From NCBI GenBank assembly GCA_016124795.1, contig WGNB01000028.1, forward strand, positions 1-64,000: DNA of 64,000 nt, in the 5' to 3' direction. A model generated the notes under the pieces. It had not been told where the DNA came from. It did not search any database and saw nothing but the letters and a program-made list of their open reading frames with translations. The DNA is from Rhodopseudomonas sp. GTDB taxonomy: Bacteria > Pseudomonadota > Alphaproteobacteria > Rhizobiales > Xanthobacteraceae. Shown here piece after piece: positions 46,373 to 54,595 of this stretch (its first letter is position 1; the number at the start of each line of letters is the position of its first letter). Made by a program: the position numbers and the translations under genes.

Positions 46373-46384
46373 ATTTTCGAAAGT
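46373..46384. promoter_or_regulatory. Second copy of the ATTTTCGAAA palindrome before the TctC-like gene
   Basis: ATTTTCGAAAGT differs by one base from the palindrome at 45436-45447. It lies 65 nt upstream of the ATG of the TctC-like gene, in the divergent region with gntR. Confidence 0.4.
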
Positions 46385-46448
46385 GACCGGACAAACTGGT
46401 CCAAGCCAACAACAAGAAGCCAAAAAGAAATAATCGAGGGAGAACGCC

Positions 46449-47429
46449 ATGCGCCAGTCGGTCCGCAATGCCGCCTTATCCGCCGGCCTGATCTGCCTGC
46501 TGTTTGCCGGCAGCCAGGCCCGGGCGGAGGACTATCCGAACCACCCGCTCAAGATCATCCAGGGCTATGCACCGGGCGGCACCGCCGATGCGATTTCGCG
46601 CATCGTCGGCAAAGAACTGTCGGAACAAATGAAGCAGCCGATCGTGGTCGAAGCCCGGCCCGGCGCCGGCGGCAATCTCGCCGCGGATGTCGTCTCCAAA
46701 TCAGCGCCGGACGGATATACGCTGGTGCTGCTGACGACCGCGCATGTCATCTCGCCGGCGATCTACAAGTCGCTTCCGTTCGATCCGATCAAGGATTTCG
46801 AATTCATCGGCAATATTGCCGACGTGCCTTACGTCATCGTCGTCAACGCCGACTCGCCCTACAAGACACTGAAAGAACTCGCCGACGCCGCCCGCGCCAA
46901 GCCCGGCACCATCACCATCGGCAATGCCGGCGTCGGCACCGGCCAGCATCTGTGCGCGGAGCTGTTCGCCGAGGCGGTCAAGGCGAAATTCGTCAACGTT
47001 CCGTTTCGGGGCGACACCGCCGCGGCGGCCGGCCTGCTCAGCCATACGGTCAATGTCGTGGTGGCGCCGGGCACCGCAATCCGCGGCAACATTGTCGCCG
47101 GCAAGTTCCGGGCGCTCGGAATTTCCAGCTTGAAGCGCTGGAAAGACCTGCCGGACGTCGCCACGATTGCCGAAACCGGCGTAGCGCCGAACTTCAACGT
47201 GGTCGGCTTTCTCGCCCTCGGCACCGCGCATGGCGTGCCCAAGCCCATCGTCGCGAAATTGAGCCGGGAATTGAAGGTCGCACTCGCCAAGCCGGAAGCC
47301 GATCAGCGCATCGGCGCGTTCGGCCTGATCACCAATTACAGCACGTCGGCGGAATTCAAGACCAAGGTCGAAAGCGAAATCGCGCGCTGGAAGGACATTG
47401 CCGAGAAGGCCAATATTCCGAAGCGCTGA
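46449..47429 (+). CDS. Periplasmic binding protein of tripartite tricarboxylate transporter type (TctC/Bug)
   Basis: A 326-aa protein with a Sec signal peptide ending SQARA-E (about residue 26). The family motifs are YPNHPLKIIQGYAPGGTADA, PIVVEARPGAGGNLAADVVS, LPFDPIKDFEFIG, NIADVPYVIVVN, KPGTITIGNAGVGTGQHLCA and PFRGDTAAAAGLLSHTVNVV. Such proteins bind carboxylates or aromatic acids. No TctA/TctB permease genes are nearby, which is common for orphan Bug proteins; it may work with a distant permease. ATG at 46449 after GAGGGAG. Confidence 0.92.
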   Translation: MRQSVRNAALSAGLICLLFAGSQARAEDYPNHPLKIIQGYAPGGTADAISRIVGKELSEQMKQPIVVEARPGAGGNLAADVVSKSAPDGYTLVLLTTAHVISPAIYKSLPFDPIKDFEFIGNIADVPYVIVVNADSPYKTLKELADAARAKPGTITIGNAGVGTGQHLCAELFAEAVKAKFVNVPFRGDTAAAAGLLSHTVNVVVAPGTAIRGNIVAGKFRALGISSLKRWKDLPDVATIAETGVAPNFNVVGFLALGTAHGVPKPIVAKLSRELKVALAKPEADQRIGAFGLITNYSTSAEFKTKVESEIARWKDIAEKANIPKR

Positions 47430-47442
47430 CGAATTTCTCGGA

Positions 47443-47565
47443 CTAATACGGATTATCGAGAAAATAGCGCCGTCGGGCTTCAGCCCGGCGGCGCTTTGAT
47501 ATGAATCCCCGGACGCCAAAGCCGACGAAAAAGCCGAGCGTCAACGCTGTGACTAACGACGCCAT
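47443..47565 (-). CDS. Small 40-aa membrane protein, unknown function
   Basis: A short gene on the minus strand, convergent with the TctC-like gene and ending 14 nt after its stop. The product begins MASLVTALTLGFFVGFGVRG, one glycine-rich membrane helix. It continues with a basic segment (ISKRRRAEARRRYF) and ends LDNPY. I recall similar short proteins in Bradyrhizobium-type genomes. No strong ribosome site precedes the ATG at 47565. The hairpin at 47467-47494 lies within its basic segment. Confidence 0.6.
   Translation of the reverse strand: MASLVTALTLGFFVGFGVRGFISKRRRAEARRRYFLDNPY
47467..47497 (+). terminator. GC hairpin with short T tail after the TctC-like gene
   Basis: GCGCCGTCGGGC and GCCCGGCGGCGC pair almost perfectly (one mismatch) around a TTCA loop, then TTT. 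It stands 38 nt after the TctC-like stop, where a terminator is expected. It overlaps the 40-codon minus-strand gene, whose Arg/Ala codons could create the same symmetry by chance. Confidence 0.5.
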
Positions 47566-47695
47566 GACCACTCACACAATTATCAGTATTGCCGGACGGT
47601 GATACCATCTATCCGTGTAATTTCAAAGGGTGAGCACCGGATCGCGAGGACTGACAAGCGAACGGCGAGCTGGCCCGCCTGCCGCGCCATCGCCT

Positions 47696-47708
47696 CTTGA
47701 ACTTCAAG
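47696..47708. promoter_or_regulatory. Inverted repeat in the region before the XRE/hyf genes
   Basis: CTTGAA-C-TTCAAG is a perfect 13-nt inverted repeat about 60 nt before the XRE gene. A TATACT hexamer (47749-47754), 12 nt before the ATG, could be a -10 box. Possible autoregulatory operator; low evidence. Confidence 0.3.
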
Positions 47709-47766
47709 AAATTCCACTGTATCCATCAATAGACGGCTATTAAGCCTCTATACTGATGTTTTAAAC

Positions 47767-48009
47767 ATGATAACCGGTCCCCAAATGCGGGCGGCCCGCG
47801 CCCTGCTCGGCCTCGACCAGCGCCAATTGGCGAAAGTGTCCGGCCTATCGCTGCCGACCATTCAACGGATGGAATCGAGCGACGGTGTGGTGCGGGGCAA
47901 TGTCGATTCCCTGATGAAGCTGGTCGAGGCGCTCGACGCCAATGGCATTGAATTGATCGGTGAAGGCGCGGCTTCGACTGGCGGCGGCCGAGGAGTCCGG
48001 TTGAAATGA
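47767..48009 (+). CDS. Small XRE-family DNA-binding protein
   Basis: An 80-aa single helix-turn-helix protein: MITGPQMRAARALLGLDQRQ, LAKVSGLSLPTIQRMESSDG with the recognition helix, then SLMKLVEALDANGIELIG. This compact form is common in Hyphomicrobiales. ATG at 47767. It lies 46 nt before the first hyf-like gene and could regulate it or be cotranscribed. Confidence 0.88.
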   Translation: MITGPQMRAARALLGLDQRQLAKVSGLSLPTIQRMESSDGVVRGNVDSLMKLVEALDANGIELIGEGAASTGGGRGVRLK

Positions 48010-48055
48010 CCGCGCACCGATCGCAGTTTCTCCGCCACGGACAACGGGGCCGACG

Positions 48056-50074
48056 ATGATCACCGACGCGCTCTTCGGCGTGCTGGCGCTGGTGGCCCTT
48101 GCCCCCCTGGCGATCACGTTGAGCGCGTCTTCGAAAGCCGGAAGCGCGATCTATGGCGCGTGCCTGATCGCCACCGTCGCATTGCTGACCATCGCGCTGG
48201 TGGCCCTGATCGGCCAACAGGTCGCCTCGACGGTGACGCTGCCATTCGGCCTGCCCTGGCTCGGGGCGCATTTCCGCATCGATGCGTTGTCGGCGTTCTT
48301 CATGGCGGTGATCAATCTCGGCGGCGCCGCGGCCAGCCTCTACGCGCTTGGCTATGGCCGCCACGAGCACGCACCGCAGCGCATCCTGCCATTCTTCCCG
48401 GCCTATCTCGCCGCCATGAACCTGGTGGTGCTGGCCGACGACGCCTTTTCGTTCCTGGTGTCGTGGGAATTCATGTCGCTGTCGTCCTGGGCGCTGGTGA
48501 TCGCGCATCACCGCGTCGCCGGCAATTTGCGCGCCGGCTACATCTATCTGCTGATGGCGGGCTTCGGCACACTGACGCTGCTGCTCGGCTTCGGCCTGCT
48601 CGCCGGTCCCGATGGCCATTATGCCTTCGACGCAATCCGCGCGTCGCATCCGTCGGTCGCGCTTGCCTCGCTGGTGTTGTTTCTTGCCTTGATCGGCGCC
48701 GGTTCGAAAGCCGGTCTGGTGCCGCTGCACGCCTGGCTGCCGCTGGCGCATCCGGCCGCGCCCAGTCACGTCTCGGGCATCATGAGCGGCGTGATGACCA
48801 AGGTCGCGATCTACGGTTTCATCCGCATCGCCTTCGACCTGCTCGGGCCGCCGCAATGGTGGTGGAGTCTGGCGGTGCTGGCGGTTGGCGGCATCAGCGC
48901 GGTGATGGGCGTGCTCTATGCGCTGATGCAGAGCGACCTCAAGCGCGTGCTCGCCTATTCGACGATCGAGAACATCGGTCTGATTTTTGCCTCGCTCGGC
49001 CTGGCGCTGGCCTTCAAGGCCTATGGCATGAGCTTCGCCGCCGCGCTGGCGCTGACCGCCGCGCTGCTCCACGTCTTCAACCACTCGCTGTTCAAATCGC
49101 TGCTGTTCTTCGGCAGCGGCGCCGTGCTGCACGCGACCGGCACTCGCGATATGGAACAGCTCGGTGGCTTGATCCACCGCATGCCGAAGACAGCCTTTGT
49201 GTTCCTGGTCGGCTGCGCGGCCATCTCGGCCTTGCCGCCCTTGAACGGCTTCGTGTCGGAATGGCTGACGTTCCAGGCCATTCTGGTCAGCCCGCAATTG
49301 CCGTCCTGGGGTCTCAAATTAATGGTGCCCGGCGTCGGCGCGCTGCTGGCCCTATCGGCGGCGCTTGCGGCGGCCTGTTTCGTGCGGGTCTACGGCATCA
49401 CGTTTCTCGGCCGACCGCGATCGGACGCCGCCCATACGGCAAAGGAAACCGACGCCTTCTCGCTCGCCGCGATGATGGCGCTCGCCGCCTTGTGCCTGAT
49501 CGCCGGCATCGTGCCCGGGCTGTTCATCGATGCCCTGGCCCCGATCGTGCAGACCCTCACCGGCGGACACATGCCTGTGCAGATCGGCACGCAGTGGATG
49601 TCTCAATGGCTTTCAATCGTGCCGATCGCCGAAAGCCGCAGTTCCTATAACGGCCTGCTGGTCTTCGTCTTCATGGGCCTGACCGGCATGATCGCCGCCT
49701 TCGCCATCCATCGGCTGGCCTCCGATAAAATCCGGCGCGGTCCGGCCTGGGGCTGCGGCTTTGCCGGCACCGGCCCCCAGACCCAATATACCGCGTCAAG
49801 CTTCGCGCAACCGATCCGCCGCGTCTTCGGCACGCTGGTCTTCCGCGCCCGCGAAACCGGCGACATGCCGCCGCCCGGCTCGACCGCGCCGGCGCGACTG
49901 ACCGTGCAGGTTCACGATCTCGTCTGGGAGGCGCTCTATGCGCCCGTGGCGCGGGCTGTCGGCGTCATCGCCGAACGGTTGAATTACCTTCAGTTCCTCA
50001 CCATCCGGCGCTATCTAACCCTAGTCTTCGCAGCGCTGATCGTTCTCCTCATGGTGCTGGCGATATGGCCATGA
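48056..50074 (+). CDS. hyfB: Hydrogenase-4-type membrane subunit B (antiporter-like, NuoL-related)
   Basis: A 672-aa membrane subunit with about 15-16 helices and the Mrp/Nuo antiporter core. LVSWEFMSLSSWALVIAHH holds the proton-channel Glu. GAGSKAGLVPLHAWLPLAHP and SHVSGIMSGVMTKVAIYGFI hold the conserved Lys and His. It likely moves ions as part of a complex-I-like assembly. It overlaps the next subunit gene by about 4-10 nt. ATG at 48056. The name follows HyfB of E. coli, but the complex is probably not a hydrogenase (see the large subunit at 53131). Confidence 0.92.
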   Translation: MITDALFGVLALVALAPLAITLSASSKAGSAIYGACLIATVALLTIALVALIGQQVASTVTLPFGLPWLGAHFRIDALSAFFMAVINLGGAAASLYALGYGRHEHAPQRILPFFPAYLAAMNLVVLADDAFSFLVSWEFMSLSSWALVIAHHRVAGNLRAGYIYLLMAGFGTLTLLLGFGLLAGPDGHYAFDAIRASHPSVALASLVLFLALIGAGSKAGLVPLHAWLPLAHPAAPSHVSGIMSGVMTKVAIYGFIRIAFDLLGPPQWWWSLAVLAVGGISAVMGVLYALMQSDLKRVLAYSTIENIGLIFASLGLALAFKAYGMSFAAALALTAALLHVFNHSLFKSLLFFGSGAVLHATGTRDMEQLGGLIHRMPKTAFVFLVGCAAISALPPLNGFVSEWLTFQAILVSPQLPSWGLKLMVPGVGALLALSAALAAACFVRVYGITFLGRPRSDAAHTAKETDAFSLAAMMALAALCLIAGIVPGLFIDALAPIVQTLTGGHMPVQIGTQWMSQWLSIVPIAESRSSYNGLLVFVFMGLTGMIAAFAIHRLASDKIRRGPAWGCGFAGTGPQTQYTASSFAQPIRRVFGTLVFRARETGDMPPPGSTAPARLTVQVHDLVWEALYAPVARAVGVIAERLNYLQFLTIRRYLTLVFAALIVLLMVLAIWP

Positions 50075-51033
50075 TGAACGCCATGATCCGCGACTTTATC
50101 ATGCAAGGCGGCCAGATGCTGCTGGTGCTGACCATCAGCCCGCTGCTGCTGGGCTTTGTCCGCAAGGTCAAGGCTCGGCTACTGCGCCGGCAAGGACCGC
50201 CGCTATTACAGCCCTATCGTGATCTGACCCGGCTGATGCGCAAGGATGTCGTACTCGCCGACAATGCCTCGTGGCTGTTCCGCGCCATTCCTTACGTCGT
50301 ATTCGCCGCCACCTGGGTCGCCGCCTCGCTGGTTCCGACCTTCCGCAGCGGCCTGCTGTTTTCCTGGACCGCCGACCTGATCGCGATCATCGCCATTCTC
50401 GGCTGCGCCCGCTTCTTCCTGGCGCTGGCCGGGATGGACACCGGCACCAGTTTCGGCGGCATCGGCTCGAGCCGCGAGGTCATGATCGCCTCGCTGGCCG
50501 AGCCGGCGATGCTGATGATCGTCTTTGCCATCGCGCTGATCGCCGGCTCGACCCAGCTTTCGTTCATGGCGGCGTTCATGAATTCGCCCGCGGTCGGTCT
50601 GCGGGTTTCGCTCGGCCTCGGCCTGATCGCGCTGATTATCGTGGCGCTGGCCGAGAACGGCCGCATCCCGGTCGACAATCCGGCCACCCATCTCGAACTG
50701 ACCATGGTGCACGAGGCGATGGTGCTGGAATATTCCGGCCGCCATCTGGCGCTGATCGAATTGGCGGCGGCGCTTAAGCTCGTGCTTTATCTCTCGCTGA
50801 TCGCCTGCCTGTTCGCGCCCTGGGGCATTGCGCCGGGCACGACCGAACCGAAGCTCCTGCTGATCGGCGTGGTGACCTACATCGCCAAGCTCGCCGTCCT
50901 CGGCACCCTGCTCGCCATCTTCGAAACCGCGATCGCCAAGATGCGGGTGTTCCGCGTGCCGGAATTCCTCGGCGCAGCCTTGATGCTGGCGCTGCTCGCC
51001 ACGCTGCTGCGATTCGTATCGAGGAGTTTCTAG
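50065..51033 (+). CDS. hyfC: Hydrogenase-4-type membrane subunit C (NuoH-related)
   Basis: A 322-aa membrane subunit of the NuoH/HyfC family, the helix bundle linking the soluble module to the pump modules. Landmarks: LLRRQGPPLLQPYRDLTRLM near the N-terminus, DTGTSFGGIGSSREVMIASL, AEPAMLMIVFAIAL and AENGRIPVDNPATHLELTMV followed by the Glu-rich HEAMVLEYSG. The first ATG at 50065 overlaps the B subunit gene; ATGs at 50071 and 50074 are alternatives and give TGATG coupling. Confidence 0.92.
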   Translation: MAMMNAMIRDFIMQGGQMLLVLTISPLLLGFVRKVKARLLRRQGPPLLQPYRDLTRLMRKDVVLADNASWLFRAIPYVVFAATWVAASLVPTFRSGLLFSWTADLIAIIAILGCARFFLALAGMDTGTSFGGIGSSREVMIASLAEPAMLMIVFAIALIAGSTQLSFMAAFMNSPAVGLRVSLGLGLIALIIVALAENGRIPVDNPATHLELTMVHEAMVLEYSGRHLALIELAAALKLVLYLSLIACLFAPWGIAPGTTEPKLLLIGVVTYIAKLAVLGTLLAIFETAIAKMRVFRVPEFLGAALMLALLATLLRFVSRSF

Positions 51034-51035
51034 AG

Positions 51036-51698
51036 ATGCACGGGTTGACCTTCGACATCGCGCATATGCTGGCCGGCTCGCTGGTGCTGGTCTCCTTCAT
51101 CGAACTTTATCAGGATCGGCTGTCGGCGTTGCTCAACACCTTCGCGCTGCATGCCTTCGTGCTGGCGGCCTCGGTTGCCTGGCAGGCTTTCGTGCAGGAC
51201 GCGCCGCATCTTTACATCACCGCGTTGATCGCGCTTGTATTCAAAGCAATTGTGATTCCGGTGGTGCTGCACCGCATCGTCGTGCAACTCGGCATCCATC
51301 GCGAAATCGAGAACGTCTATGGCGTCGGCCTGGCCATGCTGGTCGGCATCGGCCTTGTCGCGCTGTCGATGGTGGTGATGCTGCGGGTCACCGCCGAAGC
51401 CGACCCGCTGGCGCGCGAGGATCTCGCCTTTGCGTTGTCGGTGGTGCTGATCGGCCTGTTGATGATGGTGACGCGGCGCAACGCGGTCAGCCAGGTCGTC
51501 GGCTTCATGTCGCTGGAGAACGGCCTGGTGCTGGCGGCGACGGGCGCCAAGGGCATGCCGCTGGTGGTCGAAATCAGCGTAGCCTTCTCCGTGCTGATCG
51601 CCTTCATCGTGATCGGCATCTTCCTGTTCCGGATCCGCGAGCGCTTCGACACCGTCGACATGCAGGCGATGGACAAATTCCGCGGAGAACAGCGATGA
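51036..51698 (+). CDS. hyfE: Hydrogenase-4-type membrane subunit E
   Basis: A 220-aa protein with about seven helices, of the HyfE family, whose second half resembles NuoK. The stretch SQVVGFMSLENGLVLAATGA holds the NuoK-like Glu. ALIALVFKAIVIPVVLHRIV is the earlier family motif. ATG at 51036 follows GAGGAG, and its stop overlaps the next start (ATGA). Predicted ion-conducting subunit. Confidence 0.92.
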   Translation: MHGLTFDIAHMLAGSLVLVSFIELYQDRLSALLNTFALHAFVLAASVAWQAFVQDAPHLYITALIALVFKAIVIPVVLHRIVVQLGIHREIENVYGVGLAMLVGIGLVALSMVVMLRVTAEADPLAREDLAFALSVVLIGLLMMVTRRNAVSQVVGFMSLENGLVLAATGAKGMPLVVEISVAFSVLIAFIVIGIFLFRIRERFDTVDMQAMDKFRGEQR

Positions 51699-53134
51699 CC
51701 TTCGACGCGCTCGATGGTGTTTTGCTGATCCCGGCGGCCTCGGCCTGCCTGCTCGCAGCGCTACCCGGCTATCGGCTAACCTCGCGGCTCAACATGCTGG
51801 CGGCCTTTCTCACCTTTGCCACTGCCTGTTCGCTGTTCGTGGTCGAACCGACGACGGGAAGCTATCTACTGGTCGACGACCTCAACAAGGTCTTCATCGT
51901 CCTGACAACCTTCGTCAGCTTTACCACCAGCGCCTTCAGCGCCAGCTATATCGGCCATGAAATCGAAATCGGTCGCCTGAAACTGGGCTATGTCCGGTTT
52001 TACCATGCCATGTACCAGGTGCTGATGTTCGCCATGAACCTCGCGCTGGTCGCCAACAACATCGGCCTGATGTGGGTCGCGATCGAACTGGCGACACTGA
52101 CGACCGTGCTGATGGTCGGCATCTACCGCACCCACGAGGCGCTCGAAGCGGCCTGGAAATATTTCATCCTGGGCAGCGTCGGGATCGCACTGGCGCTGTT
52201 CGGCACCATCCTGATCTATATGGCGGCGCTGCCGGTGATCGGCGAAGGTCCGAACGCCATGGTCTGGACCATTCTGGTGGCGCACGCCGCCCGCTTCGAC
52301 CCCGACCTTCTGAACGTCGCCTTCGTCTTCCTGCTGCTCGGTTATGGCACCAAGGTCGGCCTGGCGCCCCTGCATGCCTGGCTGCCGGACGCGCACGCCG
52401 AAGGCCCGACGCCGATTTCGGCGGTCCTGTCCGGCTTGCTGCTGAACGTCGCGCTCTATGCGCTGCTGCGCTTCAAGATGTTGCTGGCGCTGAACCCGAT
52501 CGCCATCGCGCCCGGTCCGCTGATGGTGACGATGGGGCTGATCTCGGCGATATTTGCCGCCTTCATGCTGTACCGTCGCCGCGACATCAAACGGATGTTC
52601 GCTTATTCGTCGATCGAACACATGGGCATTATCGTCTTTGCCTTCGGCGTCGGTGGACCGCTCGCCAATTTCGCCGGGCTGCTGCACATGACCATGCATT
52701 CGCTGACCAAATCGGCGATCTTTTTCGCCGTCGGCCATATCGCACAGGTCAAGGGTTCGCAGAAGATTTCCGATCTCAGCGGCCTGACCGTCACGCATCC
52801 CGTCCTCGGCTGGGGGCTGGTGCTCGGCGTGATCGCGATTGCCGGCCTGCCGCCGCTTGGCATCTTCATGTCGGAATTCCTGGTGGTGTCTTCGGCTTTC
52901 GCTCGCCAGCCCTGGCTGGTGCTGTTTCTGGTCTGCGCCATTCTGGTCGCGCTCGGCGGCCTCTTCATCAAACTCAACACGATCGCCTTCGGCGAACCGC
53001 GCGGCTCAACCGCGCCGTCGCAAGCTTCCTACGTGCCGATGTTCGCCCATCTCGCCATCGTCTTCGTCGCCGGCATCTATCTTCCCCCCATGCTGGTCGC
53101 AGGCTTTGAAAACGTCGCGAGGCTACTGGGATGA
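51695..53134 (+). CDS. hyfF: Hydrogenase-4-type membrane subunit F (antiporter-like, NuoN/M-related)
   Basis: A 479-aa antiporter-like membrane subunit. LMWVAIELATLTTVLMVGIY holds the channel Glu. YGTKVGLAPLHAWLPDAHAE and GPTPISAVLSGLLLNVALYA hold the Lys/His line, and RRRDIKRMFAYSSIEHMGII is also typical. ATG at 51695, overlapping the E gene stop. Only two antiporter-like subunits (B and F) are encoded; HyfD is missing. Confidence 0.92.
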   Translation: MTFDALDGVLLIPAASACLLAALPGYRLTSRLNMLAAFLTFATACSLFVVEPTTGSYLLVDDLNKVFIVLTTFVSFTTSAFSASYIGHEIEIGRLKLGYVRFYHAMYQVLMFAMNLALVANNIGLMWVAIELATLTTVLMVGIYRTHEALEAAWKYFILGSVGIALALFGTILIYMAALPVIGEGPNAMVWTILVAHAARFDPDLLNVAFVFLLLGYGTKVGLAPLHAWLPDAHAEGPTPISAVLSGLLLNVALYALLRFKMLLALNPIAIAPGPLMVTMGLISAIFAAFMLYRRRDIKRMFAYSSIEHMGIIVFAFGVGGPLANFAGLLHMTMHSLTKSAIFFAVGHIAQVKGSQKISDLSGLTVTHPVLGWGLVLGVIAIAGLPPLGIFMSEFLVVSSAFARQPWLVLFLVCAILVALGGLFIKLNTIAFGEPRGSTAPSQASYVPMFAHLAIVFVAGIYLPPMLVAGFENVARLLG

Positions 53135-54540
53135 TTGGGCCGCGCAGCATCGTGACCGAGGATGGATGGCGCGACGCCATCGCGCGGCTGGCGTCGGGGC
53201 GCGCGACGTTGCTCGGCCTGTGGGGCGACAAACCCGACGTGACCATGGCGCTGCTTGACGAGGGCACCGGCAAGGTCGACGTCTTCGGCTATACCTGCAT
53301 CAACGGACAATATCCGAGCGTCGGTGCGCAACATCCTCCGGCGATCCGCCTGGAACGCACGATCCGCGATTTGCAGGGCCTTGACGCCATCGGCTGTTCC
53401 GACCGGCGGCCTTGGCTCACGCATGATGACGAGCCTTATGCTTTTTTGCCGACCGAAGGCGACGCGCTGCACCAGATCGCGGTCGGCCCCGTCCATGCCG
53501 GCATCATCGAGCCCGGCCATTTCCGCTTCACCGCCAATGGCGAATTCGTGGTCCGGCTCGAACAAAGGCTCGGCTATGTCCACAAGGGCATCGAGGGCCT
53601 GATGACGGGCGCAACGCTCGACACCGCCGCCAGGCTTGCCGCGCGCGTCTCCGGCGACAGCACGGTCGCCTACAGTTATGCCTTCGCTCTGGCCGCCGAG
53701 ACCGCCTCGCAGATAGCGCCGCCGCCACGCGCCGTCTATCTGCGAGCCCTGATGGCCGAGTTCGAACGGCTCGCCAATCATCTCGGCGACATCGGCGCGG
53801 TGTGTAACGACGCCGCCTTCGCATTGATGCATGCGCAGACCGGCATCCTGCGCGAGCGGGTGCTGCGCGCGTCGCAAGACTGCTTCGGACACCGGCTGAT
53901 GATGGACATCATCGTGCCCGGCGGTGTGGCGCGCGATATTGCCCCGGATGGCGTGAAACAAATTGGCGACCTGCTCGCCGAAATCCGCCGCATATTCCCC
54001 CATCTGGTGTCGGTCTATGACAACACCGCGTCGTTGCAGGACCGCACCGTCGGCACCGGCATCGTCAAGCCGGAATTCGCCCGTCAGTTCGGCGCCGGCG
54101 GCTTTGTCGGCCGCGCGTCGGGACGCGCCTTCGATGCCCGCCGGGCGCTTGCCTATGCACCTTACGACAGACTGACCTTCGACGTGCCGGTGCTGTCCGC
54201 AGGCGACGTCAATGCCCGAATCTGGATTCGCATTCGCGAGGTCGAGCAAAGTCTGGCCTTGATCGACCAGATCGTCGGCGCATTGCCGGATGGCGCCACC
54301 AAGATCGAACTGCCGCCGCATGGGGCTTGCGAAGGACTGGCGCTGGCCGAGGCCTTCCGCGGCGACGCGCTGGTCTGGCTGCGGCTCGACGATCAGGGCC
54401 GTGTCGCGCGTTGCCACTTGCGCGATGCATCATGGTTTCAATGGCCGCTCCTGGAAACCGCGATCGACGGCAACATCGTCGCCGACTTCCCGCTCTGCAA
54501 TAAATCGTTCAACTGTTCTTACGCGGGGCATGACGCATGA
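53131..54540 (+). CDS. hyfG: NiFe-hydrogenase-like large subunit lacking the metal-binding cysteines (Ehr type)
   Basis: A 469-aa protein with a NuoC-like N-terminal part (TIRDLQGLDAIGCSDRRP) and a NuoD/hydrogenase large-subunit part (FVVRLEQRLGYVHKGIEGLM, EFERLANHLGDIGAVCNDAA). In real group 4 hydrogenases a CGIC motif stands at the place where this protein has RVSGDSTVAYS (residues 172-182). The C-terminal DPCxxC is replaced by FPLCNKSFNCSYAG, with cysteines at 456 and 462. It therefore should not hold a NiFe site. The stop codon lies inside a palindromic repeat (54533-54581), which may have changed the C-terminus. Overlaps the F gene by 4 nt. Confidence 0.9.
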   Translation: MIGPRSIVTEDGWRDAIARLASGRATLLGLWGDKPDVTMALLDEGTGKVDVFGYTCINGQYPSVGAQHPPAIRLERTIRDLQGLDAIGCSDRRPWLTHDDEPYAFLPTEGDALHQIAVGPVHAGIIEPGHFRFTANGEFVVRLEQRLGYVHKGIEGLMTGATLDTAARLAARVSGDSTVAYSYAFALAAETASQIAPPPRAVYLRALMAEFERLANHLGDIGAVCNDAAFALMHAQTGILRERVLRASQDCFGHRLMMDIIVPGGVARDIAPDGVKQIGDLLAEIRRIFPHLVSVYDNTASLQDRTVGTGIVKPEFARQFGAGGFVGRASGRAFDARRALAYAPYDRLTFDVPVLSAGDVNARIWIRIREVEQSLALIDQIVGALPDGATKIELPPHGACEGLALAEAFRGDALVWLRLDDQGRVARCHLRDASWFQWPLLETAIDGNIVADFPLCNKSFNCSYAGHDA

Positions 54541-54581
54541 TCCCCAAAAGTGGCAACCGGCTTTCGGATGAGATCATGCGT
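54533..54581. repeat. Rhizobiales palindromic mini-repeat between hyfG and hyfI
   Basis: A 49-nt imperfect palindrome beginning ACGCATGATC and ending GATCATGCGT, with AAAAGTGGCAACCGGC inside. It matches the very common GAGCATGATC...GATCATGCTC repeat of Rhizobiales. One arm provides the stop codon of hyfG. A Shine-Dalgarno-like AAGGAAG (from 54583) directly after it serves hyfI. Confidence 0.8.
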
Positions 54582-54595
54582 AAGGAAGAAGTCTG

